Origin: Periweissella cryptocerci
GTDB taxonomy: Bacteria; Bacillota; Bacilli; Lactobacillales; Lactobacillaceae
NCBI RefSeq assembly: GCF_004358325.1
Contig: NZ_CP037940.1
Location: 124,001-188,000 of the forward strand
Length of the DNA stretch: 64,000 nt
Direction of reading: 5' to 3'
Shown: positions 1 through 8,549 of the stretch, in pieces
How positions within the stretch are numbered: position 1 is the first letter of the stretch
Layout of the letters: every line of letters begins with the position of its first letter
Made by a program: the position numbers and the translations under genes
Notes under the pieces: generated by a model
Told to the model about the DNA's origin: nothing
The model's input: the letters and a program-made list of their open reading frames with translations, nothing else
Databases searched by the model: none

Positions 1-465
1 CATAACAGTGCAGTCATAATTATATCAGTGAAAGATGAAAATTGTAGAAAAATAACGAAAAAAATAATTCGCAGAAAATTAATTTATCTTAACTTAATTT
101 AATAATTATGCAGTTGCATACAAAGCGAAAATGCTTAATATATCATTTATTAATAATTCGATTATGCTTATAAAACATGTATAGTTACTCAGTGAAAAAC
201 AATAATTTTGGCAAATTCATTCAACTTACTATTTATCACGGGAATTTCACGTTTTTTAGACCTTGGTAAAAAATATCGATTGTGTGAAAAAAAGTTAAAA
301 AAATTTTTATGATTTTGTGCCCTTTTTTAGAATTCCGCTGCTTTAAACAACAAAAATGGCATTATTGTCAATAACGTATACTAAAATTTGGAAACCCACC
401 AATATATGTGGTAAGCTGTGTTTTATTCATTATTATTTATCAATTTTTATGAGGTGCGTTAAATT
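1..465. other. AT-rich non-coding stretch
   Basis: This stretch is visibly richer in A+T than the rest of the window and holds no convincing gene; short open frames lack ribosome sites. It ends with a good Shine-Dalgarno sequence (GAGGTG, about 9 bases before the ATG at 466), so its right part must hold the promoter of the first gene. I could not fix a -35/-10 pair with confidence. Confidence 0.5.
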
Positions 466-1212
466 ATGCAATTTTTTGGTCAACTCGAATCGTACCCACT
501 TCCTGGCTATCACCATCTATTTGATCTTGGCGATTTAATTTGGCTGCTAGTTATCTTTGTTGGTATTATTAGTTTAGTTAAGCTTTATATGCAGCAACAG
601 CATTCCGGTCGCCGCAAAATGCTGTTGTGGTTAACCGGTGGGCTGATGGCTTATCGAGTAGTGGTTTTGATTTCATCAATCTTGCTACACGGTTTCTGGG
701 TACAATGGATTCCCTTGCAAATCTGTCCATTAATGATGATTGTGGCATTCGCCTATGCTTTGAAGCCTAATCGCTTTGCCGGGGCCGTTTTATTCACAAT
801 GGGCGTAACATCACCTGCCCTTGCCATTCTTTTTCCAGATTGGCTCATGGCACCATATTTTAACTTCTATAGTATTGGAAGTTACATTTCGCATGGTATT
901 TTAATCGCCGTGGTAATGATGTTACTGCGTTCAGGCGAGATTCATCCGAAAATCCAAGAAATTTGGATGCCAATGTTGTTTGTTTTCGTTGGCCTACCAA
1001 TTGTTACCTTTGCTAATCACCATTTAGCGATGAACTTTTGGATGATTGCCAAACCTTCGATTGGTTCACCCTTAGTCGGAATTTATAATCAAGTCGGTGC
1101 CGAATTTTATGTACCAACGCTGATGCTGGCCGAAATTATCTTTTGGGTACTGCTGTATACGTTCTACAATACCAATCAGAATAAGATTCAGGTCGCTTCA
1201 CCAACTGAATAA
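466..1212 (+). CDS. YwaF/TIGR02206-type integral membrane protein (copy 1)
   Basis: This 248-residue protein is almost entirely hydrophobic, with about six or seven predicted membrane helices starting near residue 20. It resembles the TIGR02206/YwaF family (related to eukaryotic TMEM164), whose role in bacteria is unknown. Visible conserved motifs are QICPLMM near residue 85, FNFYS near 131 and SPLVGIYNQVGAEFYVP near 203. The start is supported by GAGGTG nine bases upstream. A close paralogue follows at 1421 in the same direction, separated by a dispersed repeat, so this is a tandem duplication. The two copies share most residues but diverge at the C-terminus and in synonymous positions, so the duplication is not recent. 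No function can be assigned from the context. Confidence 0.75.
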   Translation: MQFFGQLESYPLPGYHHLFDLGDLIWLLVIFVGIISLVKLYMQQQHSGRRKMLLWLTGGLMAYRVVVLISSILLHGFWVQWIPLQICPLMMIVAFAYALKPNRFAGAVLFTMGVTSPALAILFPDWLMAPYFNFYSIGSYISHGILIAVVMMLLRSGEIHPKIQEIWMPMLFVFVGLPIVTFANHHLAMNFWMIAKPSIGSPLVGIYNQVGAEFYVPTLMLAEIIFWVLLYTFYNTNQNKIQVASPTE

Positions 1213-1220
1213 CCAAAGGA

Positions 1221-1385
1221 CGTGGGACAAAAGGCGATTTGCAACCTTGTTATAATGAAACTGAATTCGTCAGCGATAGTGGTGATGAATTCAGTGAGTT
1301 ATATCAATAGTTACAGCTTTTTTCGCACGTTAATAAGCCGGATTTCTACCTTACTACAATAAGGAGAAATCCGGCTTACTTTGGT
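1221..1385 (+). repeat. Dispersed repeat family C, copy 1
   Basis: One of three copies (others at 16221 and 29811). It starts with GTGGGACAAAAGGC, carries a long imperfect inverted repeat (TATAATGAAACT...GTGAGTTATATCA) and ends with a strong hairpin whose arms contain AAGCCGGATTTCT and AGAAATCCGGCTT (1333-1378). It lies between the two ywaF-like genes and its terminal hairpin could act as a terminator for the first. No open frame is conserved between copies, so a REP- or MITE-like role is more likely than coding. Confidence 0.7.
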
Positions 1386-1420
1386 GTTAACAACTCAAAC
1401 AAAGATAGGAGCGTGATATT

Positions 1421-2149
1421 ATGCAATTTTTTAAGCAACTTGAAGCCTACAATAGCCACCCGCTACATCATGCGTTTGAATTAGGCCACTTAATTTGGTT
1501 ATTAATATTATTTCTCGGGATCATTGGCCTCGTTAAACTCTATCTGCAACGCAATCAGACTCAGCGGCATCGAATGCTGTTATGGTTGACGGGTTTCTTG
1601 ATGGTTGATCGAGTAATCGTCTTAGGCTCATCAATTTTGGCGCACGGTTTCTATTATCAGTGGCTACCAATCCAAATCTGTCCACTAATGATGATTTTAG
1701 CTTTTATTTATGTATTAAAACCAAGTCGTTTTGCGGGGGAAGTTTTGTTCACCATCGGGATTTTTTCACCAATGATGGCGCTCATTTTCCCCGACTGGCT
1801 AAAAGCACCCTACTTTAATTTTTATAGCGCCAACAGTTTTATCACGCATGCAATCTTAATCGCAGTCGTGTTGATGCTTGTCAAAGCCGGTGAAATCCAA
1901 CCGAAATTGGGTGAGATTTGGATGCCAATTTTATTTGTATTAATTGGTTTACCAATTGTCACCTTCGCAAATGATCACTTGGGAATGAATTATTGGATGA
2001 TTGCCAAACCATCCGTGGGTTCACCACTTGTTGGCATATACAATCACGTTGGGGCCGAATTTTATGTGCCAACAATTGTCTTAGCCGAAGTCTTAATTTG
2101 GATATTGCTATATACAATCTACGCCACAAATAATAAACCACGTGGCTGA
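1421..2149 (+). CDS. YwaF/TIGR02206-type integral membrane protein (copy 2)
   Basis: Paralogue of the gene at 466, 242 residues, with the same succession of hydrophobic helices and the same motifs (QICPLMM, FNFYS, SPLVGIYNHVGAEFYVP). The start has AGGAGCG eight bases upstream and the N-terminus (MQFFKQLE) aligns with copy 1 (MQFFGQLE), confirming both starts. The family has no established biochemical function. Retention of two diverged copies may mean different specificity or regulation, but that is inference. The gene is followed closely by a large dispersed repeat. Confidence 0.75.
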   Translation: MQFFKQLEAYNSHPLHHAFELGHLIWLLILFLGIIGLVKLYLQRNQTQRHRMLLWLTGFLMVDRVIVLGSSILAHGFYYQWLPIQICPLMMILAFIYVLKPSRFAGEVLFTIGIFSPMMALIFPDWLKAPYFNFYSANSFITHAILIAVVLMLVKAGEIQPKLGEIWMPILFVLIGLPIVTFANDHLGMNYWMIAKPSVGSPLVGIYNHVGAEFYVPTIVLAEVLIWILLYTIYATNNKPRG

Positions 2150-2162
2150 TTAAGTTTTTAAA

Positions 2163-2566
2163 GGTTTTACTTTTTCTAGCGTGAGATTGTCATTTCCGTA
2201 CTTTTCAAGTATCGAATTACTGAAGTTCTATTGGTTCTCAGTTTTCTTTTCATGCTACTACGGCCAATGGTTGATAACTGTTTTTCGCTACTATCTTGAG
2301 CAATATTCCTAACTAACGGAGTGCCAGAAAATTGCTTGGCGGGCGCAGCCTTTACACCGCGACTGGGGGAATATGTGTGTAGCACATATTTCCGCTGAGG
2401 ATAAGATGAGGACTCTAGGGAATTTATTCCCGTAGAGTCCCAGCTTGTCCGAACCTACCAAGAACGCACTTTGGCTTGGGAGGTTGCTTCCAGCGTGGTG
2501 CGCCAAGTAATTTACTGGCACGCAGTGGCCACTTTTACTCAATACCACGTCAGCCGAAAACACAAA
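2163..2566 (+). repeat. Structured dispersed repeat family A (MITE-like), copy 1
   Basis: Near-full-length copy of the main repeat. The left end has GGTTTTACTTTTTCTAGCGTG; the right end has CCACGTCAGCCGAAAA. Inside are a hairpin around the palindrome AATATGTGTGTAGCACATATT (given as two arms, AATATGTG and CACATATT), a second hairpin with arms GACTCTAGGGAA and TTCCCGTAGAGTC, and a third whose loop contains CGCACTTTGGC. The outer right end runs into the terminator of the following minus-strand gene. No clear target duplication remains, so this is an old copy. Confidence 0.85.
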
Positions 2567-2598
2567 AAAGAGGATTCCCGCAGGAGTCCTCTTTTTGT
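2567..2598 (-). terminator. Intrinsic terminator of the ribU-yczE operon
   Basis: On the minus strand the arms GAGGACTCC and GGAATCCTC enclose a short loop and are followed by TTTTTT. It sits directly after the stop of the YczE-like gene and directly beside the outer end of repeat A copy 1. Confidence 0.85.
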
Positions 2599-2599
2599 G

Positions 2600-3289
2600 T
2601 TATTTTTGTTTAATGGTGCCTAAGCGGTGCGTTAAGTGAGAAAATACGTGCTTGTCGCCCCAACCAATAATGGCGCCTTGGAATAAGAATGCGAATAAAG
2701 TCCCGATGTTAAACGCAACTACTTGCCCGCGGACTGCCCACAAAATCAGAATAACAACTAGCGGAATCGCAAAATTAGCAAGCTGCGCCTTAATTGCACT
2801 ACCACCCAAATACTTGAAACGTAAGATATTGGTCATATCATCATTCGGGTGCAAAATGATATTAACCCGTTGATAGATTGAAACAGCCACAGCAACTAGA
2901 ACTAAGCCGGCAATGTCAATTACTAAGCGCCAACCAAATGGTAAAGCGGTCACGCCAAAGTGACGGAAAAAATCAGCCCAGAGGCCAACGAAGTAGCCAA
3001 ATGGCACGATGAACACTAAATTACCAATAATGCGCGGCCATTCAATATGTCCAAGTAGTACGGTGTTCAAAATGACGACGGCCAATCCGTAGACAATTAG
3101 AATCACGCTGATACTCCAACCCGAGGCTGCTGCGATATTGGCAGCTGAGGCAGTCCACATAGCACTACCCGCGTTGCAAGCAACGGTTAACCCATTACCA
3201 AAAGTATTCACCGCCAGTGAAATGATTAGGTAAAACGCCATTTCACGTACCGAGAGTTTCCGTTCTGTTCCATTGCTTGTTTCATACAT
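2600..3289 (-). CDS. YczE/YyaS-family membrane protein
   Basis: This 229-residue protein has a short polar N-terminus and then about five to six membrane helices. The pattern NTFGNGLTVACNAGSAMW near residues 28-45 and the overall length fit the YczE/YyaS/YitT-like group. No transport or enzymatic activity is established for the group. The start is an ATG with AGGAAGAAGG upstream. It follows ribU after only 33 bases with no terminator between, so the two are almost certainly one transcript under the FMN riboswitch. That suggests, but does not show, a link to flavin uptake or use. Confidence 0.75.
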   Translation of the reverse strand: MYETSNGTERKLSVREMAFYLIISLAVNTFGNGLTVACNAGSAMWTASAANIAAASGWSISVILIVYGLAVVILNTVLLGHIEWPRIIGNLVFIVPFGYFVGLWADFFRHFGVTALPFGWRLVIDIAGLVLVAVAVSIYQRVNIILHPNDDMTNILRFKYLGGSAIKAQLANFAIPLVVILILWAVRGQVVAFNIGTLFAFLFQGAIIGWGDKHVFSHLTHRLGTIKQK

Positions 3290-3322
3290 TAGTTTGATGC
3301 GCCTTCTTCCTGTGGAGCGAGA

Positions 3323-3901
3323 TTAAAACTGTTGCTTTTGTCGTTTGATGTAGCCGAGCATTGGGAATAAAACAAGTCCAGATACTAATGACAAAGCAAC
3401 ACCTTGTATTAAGTTAAATGGTAATACAATTCCGACCAAATATTTTGAAAAAGGTCCAACACTGAAGTGCGCGAAGATTTCGTACAAAGGAATTGCATAC
3501 ACCCAGTTCAAGAATGCCATCACAACGGTTAATACTAACGTGCCGACAATTGAACCCAAAATGTATTGTGAAACCTTGATATCTTCACTCTTGCGAATGA
3601 ACAACCAAATTCCAGTAATGAAAAGTCCCATCGCAACGATGTTCATGGGCATACCAATCCAATCATTTACCCCGCTGTTATTAATCAGCATCTTAAGGAT
3701 TGAGCGGATAACTAAGATTGTTAACGCGCTTGGTAAACCTAACATTGCCATCCCGATGATAACAACGACGACCGAAAAATCAAGGCTCATGAAACCGAAC
3801 ATTGGAATTTTCGGAAAAATCATCAGAACTGCGGATAAAGCGGATAAAAGTGCAATCACAACTAAACGACGAGTACTTGAAACGCTGGAAACTTTTTGCA
3901 T
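3323..3901 (-). CDS. ribU: Riboflavin ECF transporter substrate-binding component RibU
   Basis: This 192-residue membrane protein is the riboflavin-specific S component of an energy-coupling factor transporter; it binds riboflavin and works with the shared EcfA/EcfA'/EcfT module, which is not in this window. It has about six helices. The segment FPKIPMFGFMSLDFSVV near residues 29-45 is characteristic of RibU. I chose the ATG at 3901 because it has the Shine-Dalgarno AAAGGATGG upstream and gives the family's usual N-terminus; a longer reading frame extends 20 codons upstream without support. An FMN riboswitch lies about 210 bases upstream, so FMN should repress it. It is co-transcribed with the YczE-like gene. 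Confidence 0.92.
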   Translation of the reverse strand: MQKVSSVSSTRRLVVIALLSALSAVLMIFPKIPMFGFMSLDFSVVVVIIGMAMLGLPSALTILVIRSILKMLINNSGVNDWIGMPMNIVAMGLFITGIWLFIRKSEDIKVSQYILGSIVGTLVLTVVMAFLNWVYAIPLYEIFAHFSVGPFSKYLVGIVLPFNLIQGVALSLVSGLVLFPMLGYIKRQKQQF

Positions 3902-4012
3902 GATAAAACCATCCTTTGTGGCATCATCTTCTGGTCTGGTGTTTTTGTAATAACACGACAAACTATCTTATTGCAATCTTTAAACGGGTTGCAAAAATGC
4001 GTCCCGATTGTA

Positions 4013-4068
4013 ATAAAAAAATCCCCTTTTGCTTAAGCTACCACCTAATTTTACTTAGGCATAACTTT
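4013..4068 (-). terminator. Expression platform of the FMN riboswitch
   Basis: Downstream of the aptamer on the minus strand, GCCTAAG can pair with CTTAAGC (one mismatch) and a run of seven U follows at 4015-4021 after an AAAAGGGGA segment. This is where a regulated terminator is expected. The pairing is not ideal, so its exact boundaries are uncertain. Confidence 0.5.
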
Positions 4069-4113
4069 TTCAGCACAAAAAGAGATTGTCATTTGTCTAT
4101 TACAAATAAACCA

Positions 4114-4231
4114 ATCTTCTATATACCTGACTTTAACAGTCGGTTCTGGAATTACACCAGATCAGCTCGAAACGAATTTCGAGGTCGCGGACTTTAACCA
4201 CCGGTCGGGATTTACACCCTGCCCTGAAGAT
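4114..4231 (-). promoter_or_regulatory. FMN riboswitch (RFN element)
   Basis: Read on the minus strand, the aptamer opens with ATCTTCAGGGCAGGGTG, continues with AAATCCCGACCGGTGGT and AAAGTCCGCGA, and closes with GAAGAT, which pairs with the opening ATCTTC to form P1. These are the hallmark RFN conserved blocks. The variable arm AATTCGTTTCGAG lies where it is expected. It precedes ribU and should shut down ribU-yczE when FMN is abundant. Confidence 0.95.
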
Positions 4232-4349
4232 TACTGCATATTTAATTCTTACTTATTGTAAATGATACTTATGAGTTATGTCAACACTTTCGTGAAAATG
4301 CCGACGTAACCTGGCTAGTTTTAGCTGTTACAGTTACCTTACGACCTGA

Positions 4350-5180
4350 TTACTTGGTCAAAACAGCAATCAACGTCGTCGCAAACTCAATTGGCTTTTG
4401 CGCATATCCAAGGTGCGCGCCAGGTATTGCTTGAACTGGTACACCAATCGTTTCGCCAATTGCGTGGGTAATGGCTTGCGGCAAGAAACCAATCGAGTCG
4501 GTTCCGTTCAACAAGACCACTTTTTCACGGTTGTCAGCGAAAATTTGCCAGTCAATTGTTTGACCCGTGTATTGCAAAACTTCGTACTTCAACCAGTACA
4601 ACATTGGTTGCAACTTAGCTGGGTCTGGTGCGACATTAGGATCCATCCCCATCATTTGAGCGTCCAAAGGTGCTACGTGCATATCAGCGAAGAGACTTTG
4701 AATTAAGCCAAAGTTTCCCTTCAACGCTTTATCAACTAATGCTACTTGGTTGGCAAAATCAGCTCGGTTTTCAGCAGTCACGGTCATGATTGGTGATTCA
4801 TGAATGGCAATCCTAGCAAATTGATCAGGTGCCAAAGTAAATGCTTGTTCCGCGACAATTGAACCTGAACTCGTCCCAAATAAATAACTAGGTGCATCTG
4901 GGCTAAATTCCTTGGCCAATTCAAGCACGTCATTGGCATCAGTTAGTAAACGATAACGATTATCGTAATCTGCCGCTTCAGCTGGCAATGGATTAGTCAA
5001 GACGCTAGCGCCATAACCACGCCGGTCATAAGTAATCACGGTAAATTTAGCTGCTAAGATAGCAACGACACCTCGGAAAATATCACCAGTACCGTTCGCA
5101 CCCGGAACTAAAATTAAGACTGGCCCTTGACCATTCTTTTCAACGTTTAAAATTGTATTATCCGCGGTTTTAAATTGCAT
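4350..5180 (-). CDS. Alpha/beta hydrolase
   Basis: This 276-residue protein has an alpha/beta-hydrolase fold: an early PGANGTGD oxyanion-type loop (residues about 24-31), YDRRGYGAS near 50, and the nucleophile elbow GTSSGS near 118-123. A late histidine (GAHLGYA) completes the likely Ser-Asp-His triad. The chosen ATG at 5180 has AAGGAAG upstream and gives a family-like N-terminus. It lies downstream of a TetR regulator in the same direction, separated by that gene's terminator, so the regulator probably controls this gene. The substrate is not evident; esterase or haloperoxidase-like activity are both possible. Confidence 0.8.
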   Translation of the reverse strand: MQFKTADNTILNVEKNGQGPVLILVPGANGTGDIFRGVVAILAAKFTVITYDRRGYGASVLTNPLPAEAADYDNRYRLLTDANDVLELAKEFSPDAPSYLFGTSSGSIVAEQAFTLAPDQFARIAIHESPIMTVTAENRADFANQVALVDKALKGNFGLIQSLFADMHVAPLDAQMMGMDPNVAPDPAKLQPMLYWLKYEVLQYTGQTIDWQIFADNREKVVLLNGTDSIGFLPQAITHAIGETIGVPVQAIPGAHLGYAQKPIEFATTLIAVLTK

Positions 5181-5269
5181 GTGTTTCACTTCCTTTATTT
5201 GATAAATCCATTGTAATCGGGATTTATCTTCCAAGGAAGTACAACAAACGCCAAAAGTGTCCCACTTCA

Positions 5270-5308
5270 AAAGACCCCATCGCCAAATTCTAGGCGGTGA
5301 ACGGGGCC
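5270..5308 (-). terminator. Terminator after the TetR gene
   Basis: On the minus strand GGCCCCGTTCACCGCC pairs imperfectly with GGCGATGGGGTC and is followed by TTTT. It separates the regulator gene from the hydrolase gene. Confidence 0.75.
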
Positions 5309-5313
5309 ATGAT

Positions 5314-5826
5314 TTATAAGCTGGTTAATTCATTGTGATATTTCGCCATTTGTTGTGGTGTGGGCGGATTCGTTTCACCAAGCCACCATTGGACAAGGCT
5401 AATTTGACCACCGATTAAGAATTCAGCGCGAATCCGTGCTGGAATCGAATTGGGCCTCGTTGCCAGTAGCTGCATATAGTTATTAAGCACCACTGTATAT
5501 AGACGTGTACTAAATTCCGGCCAAGGCCGATTCTTAAGAAATGACTGTAACAAGATGCGATTTTCGGTGGCATATTCATAAAATTTCAGAAAATCAGTAT
5601 TATCGGTTTCGCCCATCGCAAATTGCCCGAGAATATCGTCCAACATGGTAGCTTGCAGCCAATCGTAAAAATCATCCAAATTCAGAAAATGCCGATAAAA
5701 GGTAGAACGCCCCACTTCGGCCTGCCGCACAATATCTTGCACTGTAACGTTGTTGAGTTCTTTACGCACCAAAACTTCAGCTAATGCCTGTTTCAAGTAC
5801 TTTAAACTTACTGCAGATTGTGGCAT
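5314..5826 (-). CDS. TetR/AcrR-family transcriptional regulator
   Basis: This 170-residue protein has an N-terminal TetR helix-turn-helix: LAEVLVRKELNNVTVQDI followed by EVGRSTFYRHF near residues 36-46, the recognition-helix signature. The C-terminal two thirds form a ligand-binding region of the TetR_C_8/DhaS-like kind. It most likely represses the downstream hydrolase gene (same strand, 133 bases away) and itself; no operator palindrome was clear. The ligand is unknown. The gene's upstream side is occupied by a repeat A copy about 28 bases from the start codon, which may carry or disturb its promoter. Confidence 0.85.
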   Translation of the reverse strand: MPQSAVSLKYLKQALAEVLVRKELNNVTVQDIVRQAEVGRSTFYRHFLNLDDFYDWLQATMLDDILGQFAMGETDNTDFLKFYEYATENRILLQSFLKNRPWPEFSTRLYTVVLNNYMQLLATRPNSIPARIRAEFLIGGQISLVQWWLGETNPPTPQQMAKYHNELTSL

Positions 5827-5854
5827 GACGCCCTCCTTTCATAATAACAAAAAC

Positions 5855-6247
5855 GGTTCGATTTATTCGCGTGGCCTTGTCGTTTCCGTACTTTTCAATC
5901 ATCGAATTACTAAGGTTCTATTTTCAGTGTTTGTTCCATGCTACTGCGACCCATAGTTGGTACCTGTTTTTCGCTAGTTTGAGCATTATATCTAACTAAC
6001 GAAGTGGCGGTAAATTACTTGGTGGGCGTAGCCTTTACACCACGACTGGGGTGATATGTGTGAAACACATGTCGCCGCTGAGGGTAAGCTGAGGAGTCTT
6101 AGGAATTTATTCCTTAGAGTCCCAGCTTATCCGAGTTGTTCAAGACCGCACTTTGGCTTGAACATGTGCTTCCAGCGTGGTGCACCAAGTAATTTACTGA
6201 CACGTAGTGACCAATATTATTCAATCCCATATCAGACGAAGTAGAGC
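5855..6247 (+). repeat. Structured dispersed repeat family A, copy 2
   Basis: Full-length copy. The left end is GGTTCGATTTATTCGCGTGG and the right end ATCAGACGAAGTAGAGC. Its third hairpin has arms TTGTTCAAG and CTTGAACATG around the constant loop ACCGCACTTTGG, unlike copies with arms CCTCCCAAG and CTTGGGAGG. The second hairpin has arms GTCTTAGGAA and TTCCTTAGAG(T). A-rich flanks on both sides (ACAAAAAC left, AAAAAAGT right) may be a worn target duplication. Confidence 0.85.
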
Positions 6248-6300
6248 AAAAAAGTGCTAACAGACTCACATCTACTAACACCTAATCTATATGCACTTTA
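6248..6300 (-). terminator. Possible terminator of the scp-rluB operon
   Basis: On the minus strand AAAGTGC and GCACTTT can pair around a long loop that has weak internal pairing, followed by a T-run. It is positioned right after rluB and abuts the outer end of repeat A copy 2. The long loop makes it a weak call. Confidence 0.45.
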
Positions 6301-6303
6301 GTA

Positions 6304-7062
6304 TTACAAACGTCCTTGACGCTTCACGTTAGCTTTACCAGCTAGGAAAGCATCGACTTCTTCGCGACGCAATTTGCGGGCTTCACCGACTGATAAACCA
6401 TCTAATGTTAAGAAACCATAACTCTCACGACGCAAGCCAACAACTTCGTGACCAATTGCCTTGAACATGTTCTTAACTTGGTGGTTACGGCCTTCGTGAA
6501 TCGTGATTTCAACCAAAGTTGTGGTCTTGTCTTTGTCAGCACCTTTTTTAGTGTTCAAAATTTTTGTGCGTGCTGACTTGGTTTTCTTGCCGTCAAGCAT
6601 AATCCCGTGACGTAATGATTCGAGCTCATCGTTGGTTGGGATACCCTTAACCTTAGCAGTATAAGTCTTTTCAACTTCATACTTAGGGTGAGTCATGAAG
6701 TTCATGAAGTCCCCGTCGTTTGTCAAAATAATCGCACCAGTTGTATCGTAGTCTAACCGACCAACTGGGTAAATGCGTTCATCGACGTCTTGGAGTAAGT
6801 CGACAACGGTTTTCCGACCCTTTTCGTCCTTGGCGGTTGAGACAACCCCACGTGGTTTGTAGAGCAAATAGTAAACTTTCTTTTCTGAGTGTTCAATTGG
6901 TTGTCCATCGACTTCGATTTTGTCGTTTGGTTCAACCTTGTAGCCGAGTTCTTTCATGACTTGGCCGTTAACTTTCACACGGCCAGCGGTAATAATTTCT
7001 TCAGATGCTCGACGTGATGCAATCCCAGCTTGGGCCATCACTTTTTGTAGACGATCTGCCAT
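6304..7062 (-). CDS. rluB: 23S rRNA pseudouridine synthase (RluB family)
   Basis: This 252-residue enzyme belongs to the RsuA/RluB/E/F family, which isomerises a specific uridine in 23S rRNA helix 89 (position 2605 in E. coli numbering). An N-terminal S4 RNA-binding domain (RLQKVMAQAGIASRRASEE, with GRVKVNG) is followed by the catalytic domain with GRLDYDTTGAIILTNDG near residues 100-116; the Asp in RLDYDT is the catalytic residue. Its start overlaps the scpB stop, so the two are translationally coupled. The scpA-scpB-rluB order is widespread in Firmicutes. Confidence 0.93.
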   Translation of the reverse strand: MADRLQKVMAQAGIASRRASEEIITAGRVKVNGQVMKELGYKVEPNDKIEVDGQPIEHSEKKVYYLLYKPRGVVSTAKDEKGRKTVVDLLQDVDERIYPVGRLDYDTTGAIILTNDGDFMNFMTHPKYEVEKTYTAKVKGIPTNDELESLRHGIMLDGKKTKSARTKILNTKKGADKDKTTTLVEITIHEGRNHQVKNMFKAIGHEVVGLRRESYGFLTLDGLSVGEARKLRREEVDAFLAGKANVKRQGRL

Positions 7063-7760
7063 TAATTTAATTCCTCATTATTTTCATTATCTGTGTATTC
7101 GGTTGTGGCTTCTAACGTGGCATCGCCATCCATCAATGGATTTTCGGCGGTCGTTTCTAAGCCCGCATTACTCAACCGATTGTTAAATGCGGCCAAGAAT
7201 AAGTCACCCGTCATCTGCTCGTTATCCAACAAATCACCCATTTCCGTCAATTGTGGTAATTCATCAATACTGGTTAAACCAAAGTAGTTTAAGAAGTAGT
7301 TTGATGTGCCATACATGATTGGGCGCCCCGGTTCATTTTTACGACCGATGTCGGTAATCAAATTGCGTAATTGCAATTTTTGAATCATTGAACCGGATTG
7401 GACACCGCGGATTTCGTCAATTTCAACCCGGGTCACTGGTTGGCGATACGCAATAATTGCGAGGACTTCGAGTGACGCTTGTGAGAGTGACGTTGAGAGT
7501 GGTGTTTCAAAGTAACGCTTAATCAACGCACCGAGGGCTTGTTTGGTCGCGAAACGAAAGATATTGTCGTTTGTGAGTAACTCAAAACTGCAGTCGGCAT
7601 CTTCGTTGTATTTAGTAGTCAAAGTTTCAATCATGGCTTGAATTGCAGGTCGGGCGAAACCAGTTAGCGTGGCTAAATTGCCCAAGCTAATCCCTTCATC
7701 CCCCGCTACAAATATCAAACCCTCAATTTGTGCTAAGTTCGTCAAAATTTCATTCCTCAT
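7062..7760 (-). CDS. scpB: Segregation and condensation protein B
   Basis: ScpB is the winged-helix partner of ScpA in the SMC condensin complex that compacts and segregates the chromosome. The 232-residue product has the family's core, including FVAGDEGIS near 19, [27 protein letters not shown] near 110 (described by its ends QASLEVLAI and EIDEIRGV) and [17 protein letters not shown] near 155. I chose the ATG at 7760; an in-frame TTG two codons upstream is possible, and neither has a strong ribosome site, which suggests coupling to scpA 12 bases upstream. The C-terminal 40 residues are acidic and probably unstructured. Confidence 0.92.
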   Translation of the reverse strand: MRNEILTNLAQIEGLIFVAGDEGISLGNLATLTGFARPAIQAMIETLTTKYNEDADCSFELLTNDNIFRFATKQALGALIKRYFETPLSTSLSQASLEVLAIIAYRQPVTRVEIDEIRGVQSGSMIQKLQLRNLITDIGRKNEPGRPIMYGTSNYFLNYFGLTSIDELPQLTEMGDLLDNEQMTGDLFLAAFNNRLSNAGLETTAENPLMDGDATLEATTEYTDNENNEELN

Positions 7761-7772
7761 GTTCAAGGTAAG

Positions 7773-8549
7773 TTAGTTGTTTTCAGCTTCGTCGTCATCC
7801 ATGTCAAAATCTTCGTGATCACCTTCAAAAATGGTAATTTCACCACCATCCGTTGTTTGTTGCAACTGGAGTTTGTGGTGTTTGGTCATTTCGAGGATGG
7901 CCAAAAATGTGGTGACCATTTCATCAGCAGTCCGATCATTGGCAAAGAGACTTGTGAAGGTAAAGCCATCGGGATTTGCTTGTAAGTGATGCAAAATCAA
8001 CGCTGTCTTTTCCGCAATCGTGAAGTTTTCGGCTTGGACAGTCGTCGCAATTGGCCGATTATCGTGATTACGTTGCAGCATTGCCATAAAGGCGTGGTGT
8101 AAATCATCGAGTTGGACACCTGGGGCAACGATTTCTAAATCCAAATCAGCGGGCACACTCATTGGTGCGCGTGAAAATTGCTGTTGCCGCGCGGCTTCAC
8201 GTTCATGCAGTTTTGACGCAGCATCTTGGTACTGGCGGTATTCTAACAATTGGTCAACCAGTTGTTGCCGGGGATCTTCATAAACTTCATCCCCCGTTGT
8301 TTCATCAAATGTTGGCTGTTGTGGTAACAAGTAACGGGATTTGATTTGCATTAGACTAGCTGCCATCACTAAGTATTCACCAGCGATGTCGAGTGACAAT
8401 TGTTGTTCGTGCAAGAACGTCATATATTGTTCAGTGATTTCGACGATGGGAATATCATAGATGTCCATCTCGGCCGACTTAATTAGGTGAAGCAACAAAT
8501 CAAGTGGGCCTTCAAAATCAGTTAATTTAATTTGTAATTCATTTGGCAT
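7773..8549 (-). CDS. scpA: Segregation and condensation protein A
   Basis: ScpA is the kleisin that bridges the SMC heads. The 258-residue protein begins with the kleisin signature KLTDFEGPLDLLLHLI near residues 7-22, followed by IYDIPIVEITEQY. The C-terminus is very acidic. I chose the ATG at 8549 because GGAG lies eight bases upstream and the product then begins like other ScpA proteins. It overlaps the end of ribT by 11 bases, so translation is probably coupled. Confidence 0.93.
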   Translation of the reverse strand: MPNELQIKLTDFEGPLDLLLHLIKSAEMDIYDIPIVEITEQYMTFLHEQQLSLDIAGEYLVMAASLMQIKSRYLLPQQPTFDETTGDEVYEDPRQQLVDQLLEYRQYQDAASKLHEREAARQQQFSRAPMSVPADLDLEIVAPGVQLDDLHHAFMAMLQRNHDNRPIATTVQAENFTIAEKTALILHHLQANPDGFTFTSLFANDRTADEMVTTFLAILEMTKHHKLQLQQTTDGGEITIFEGDHEDFDMDDDEAENN

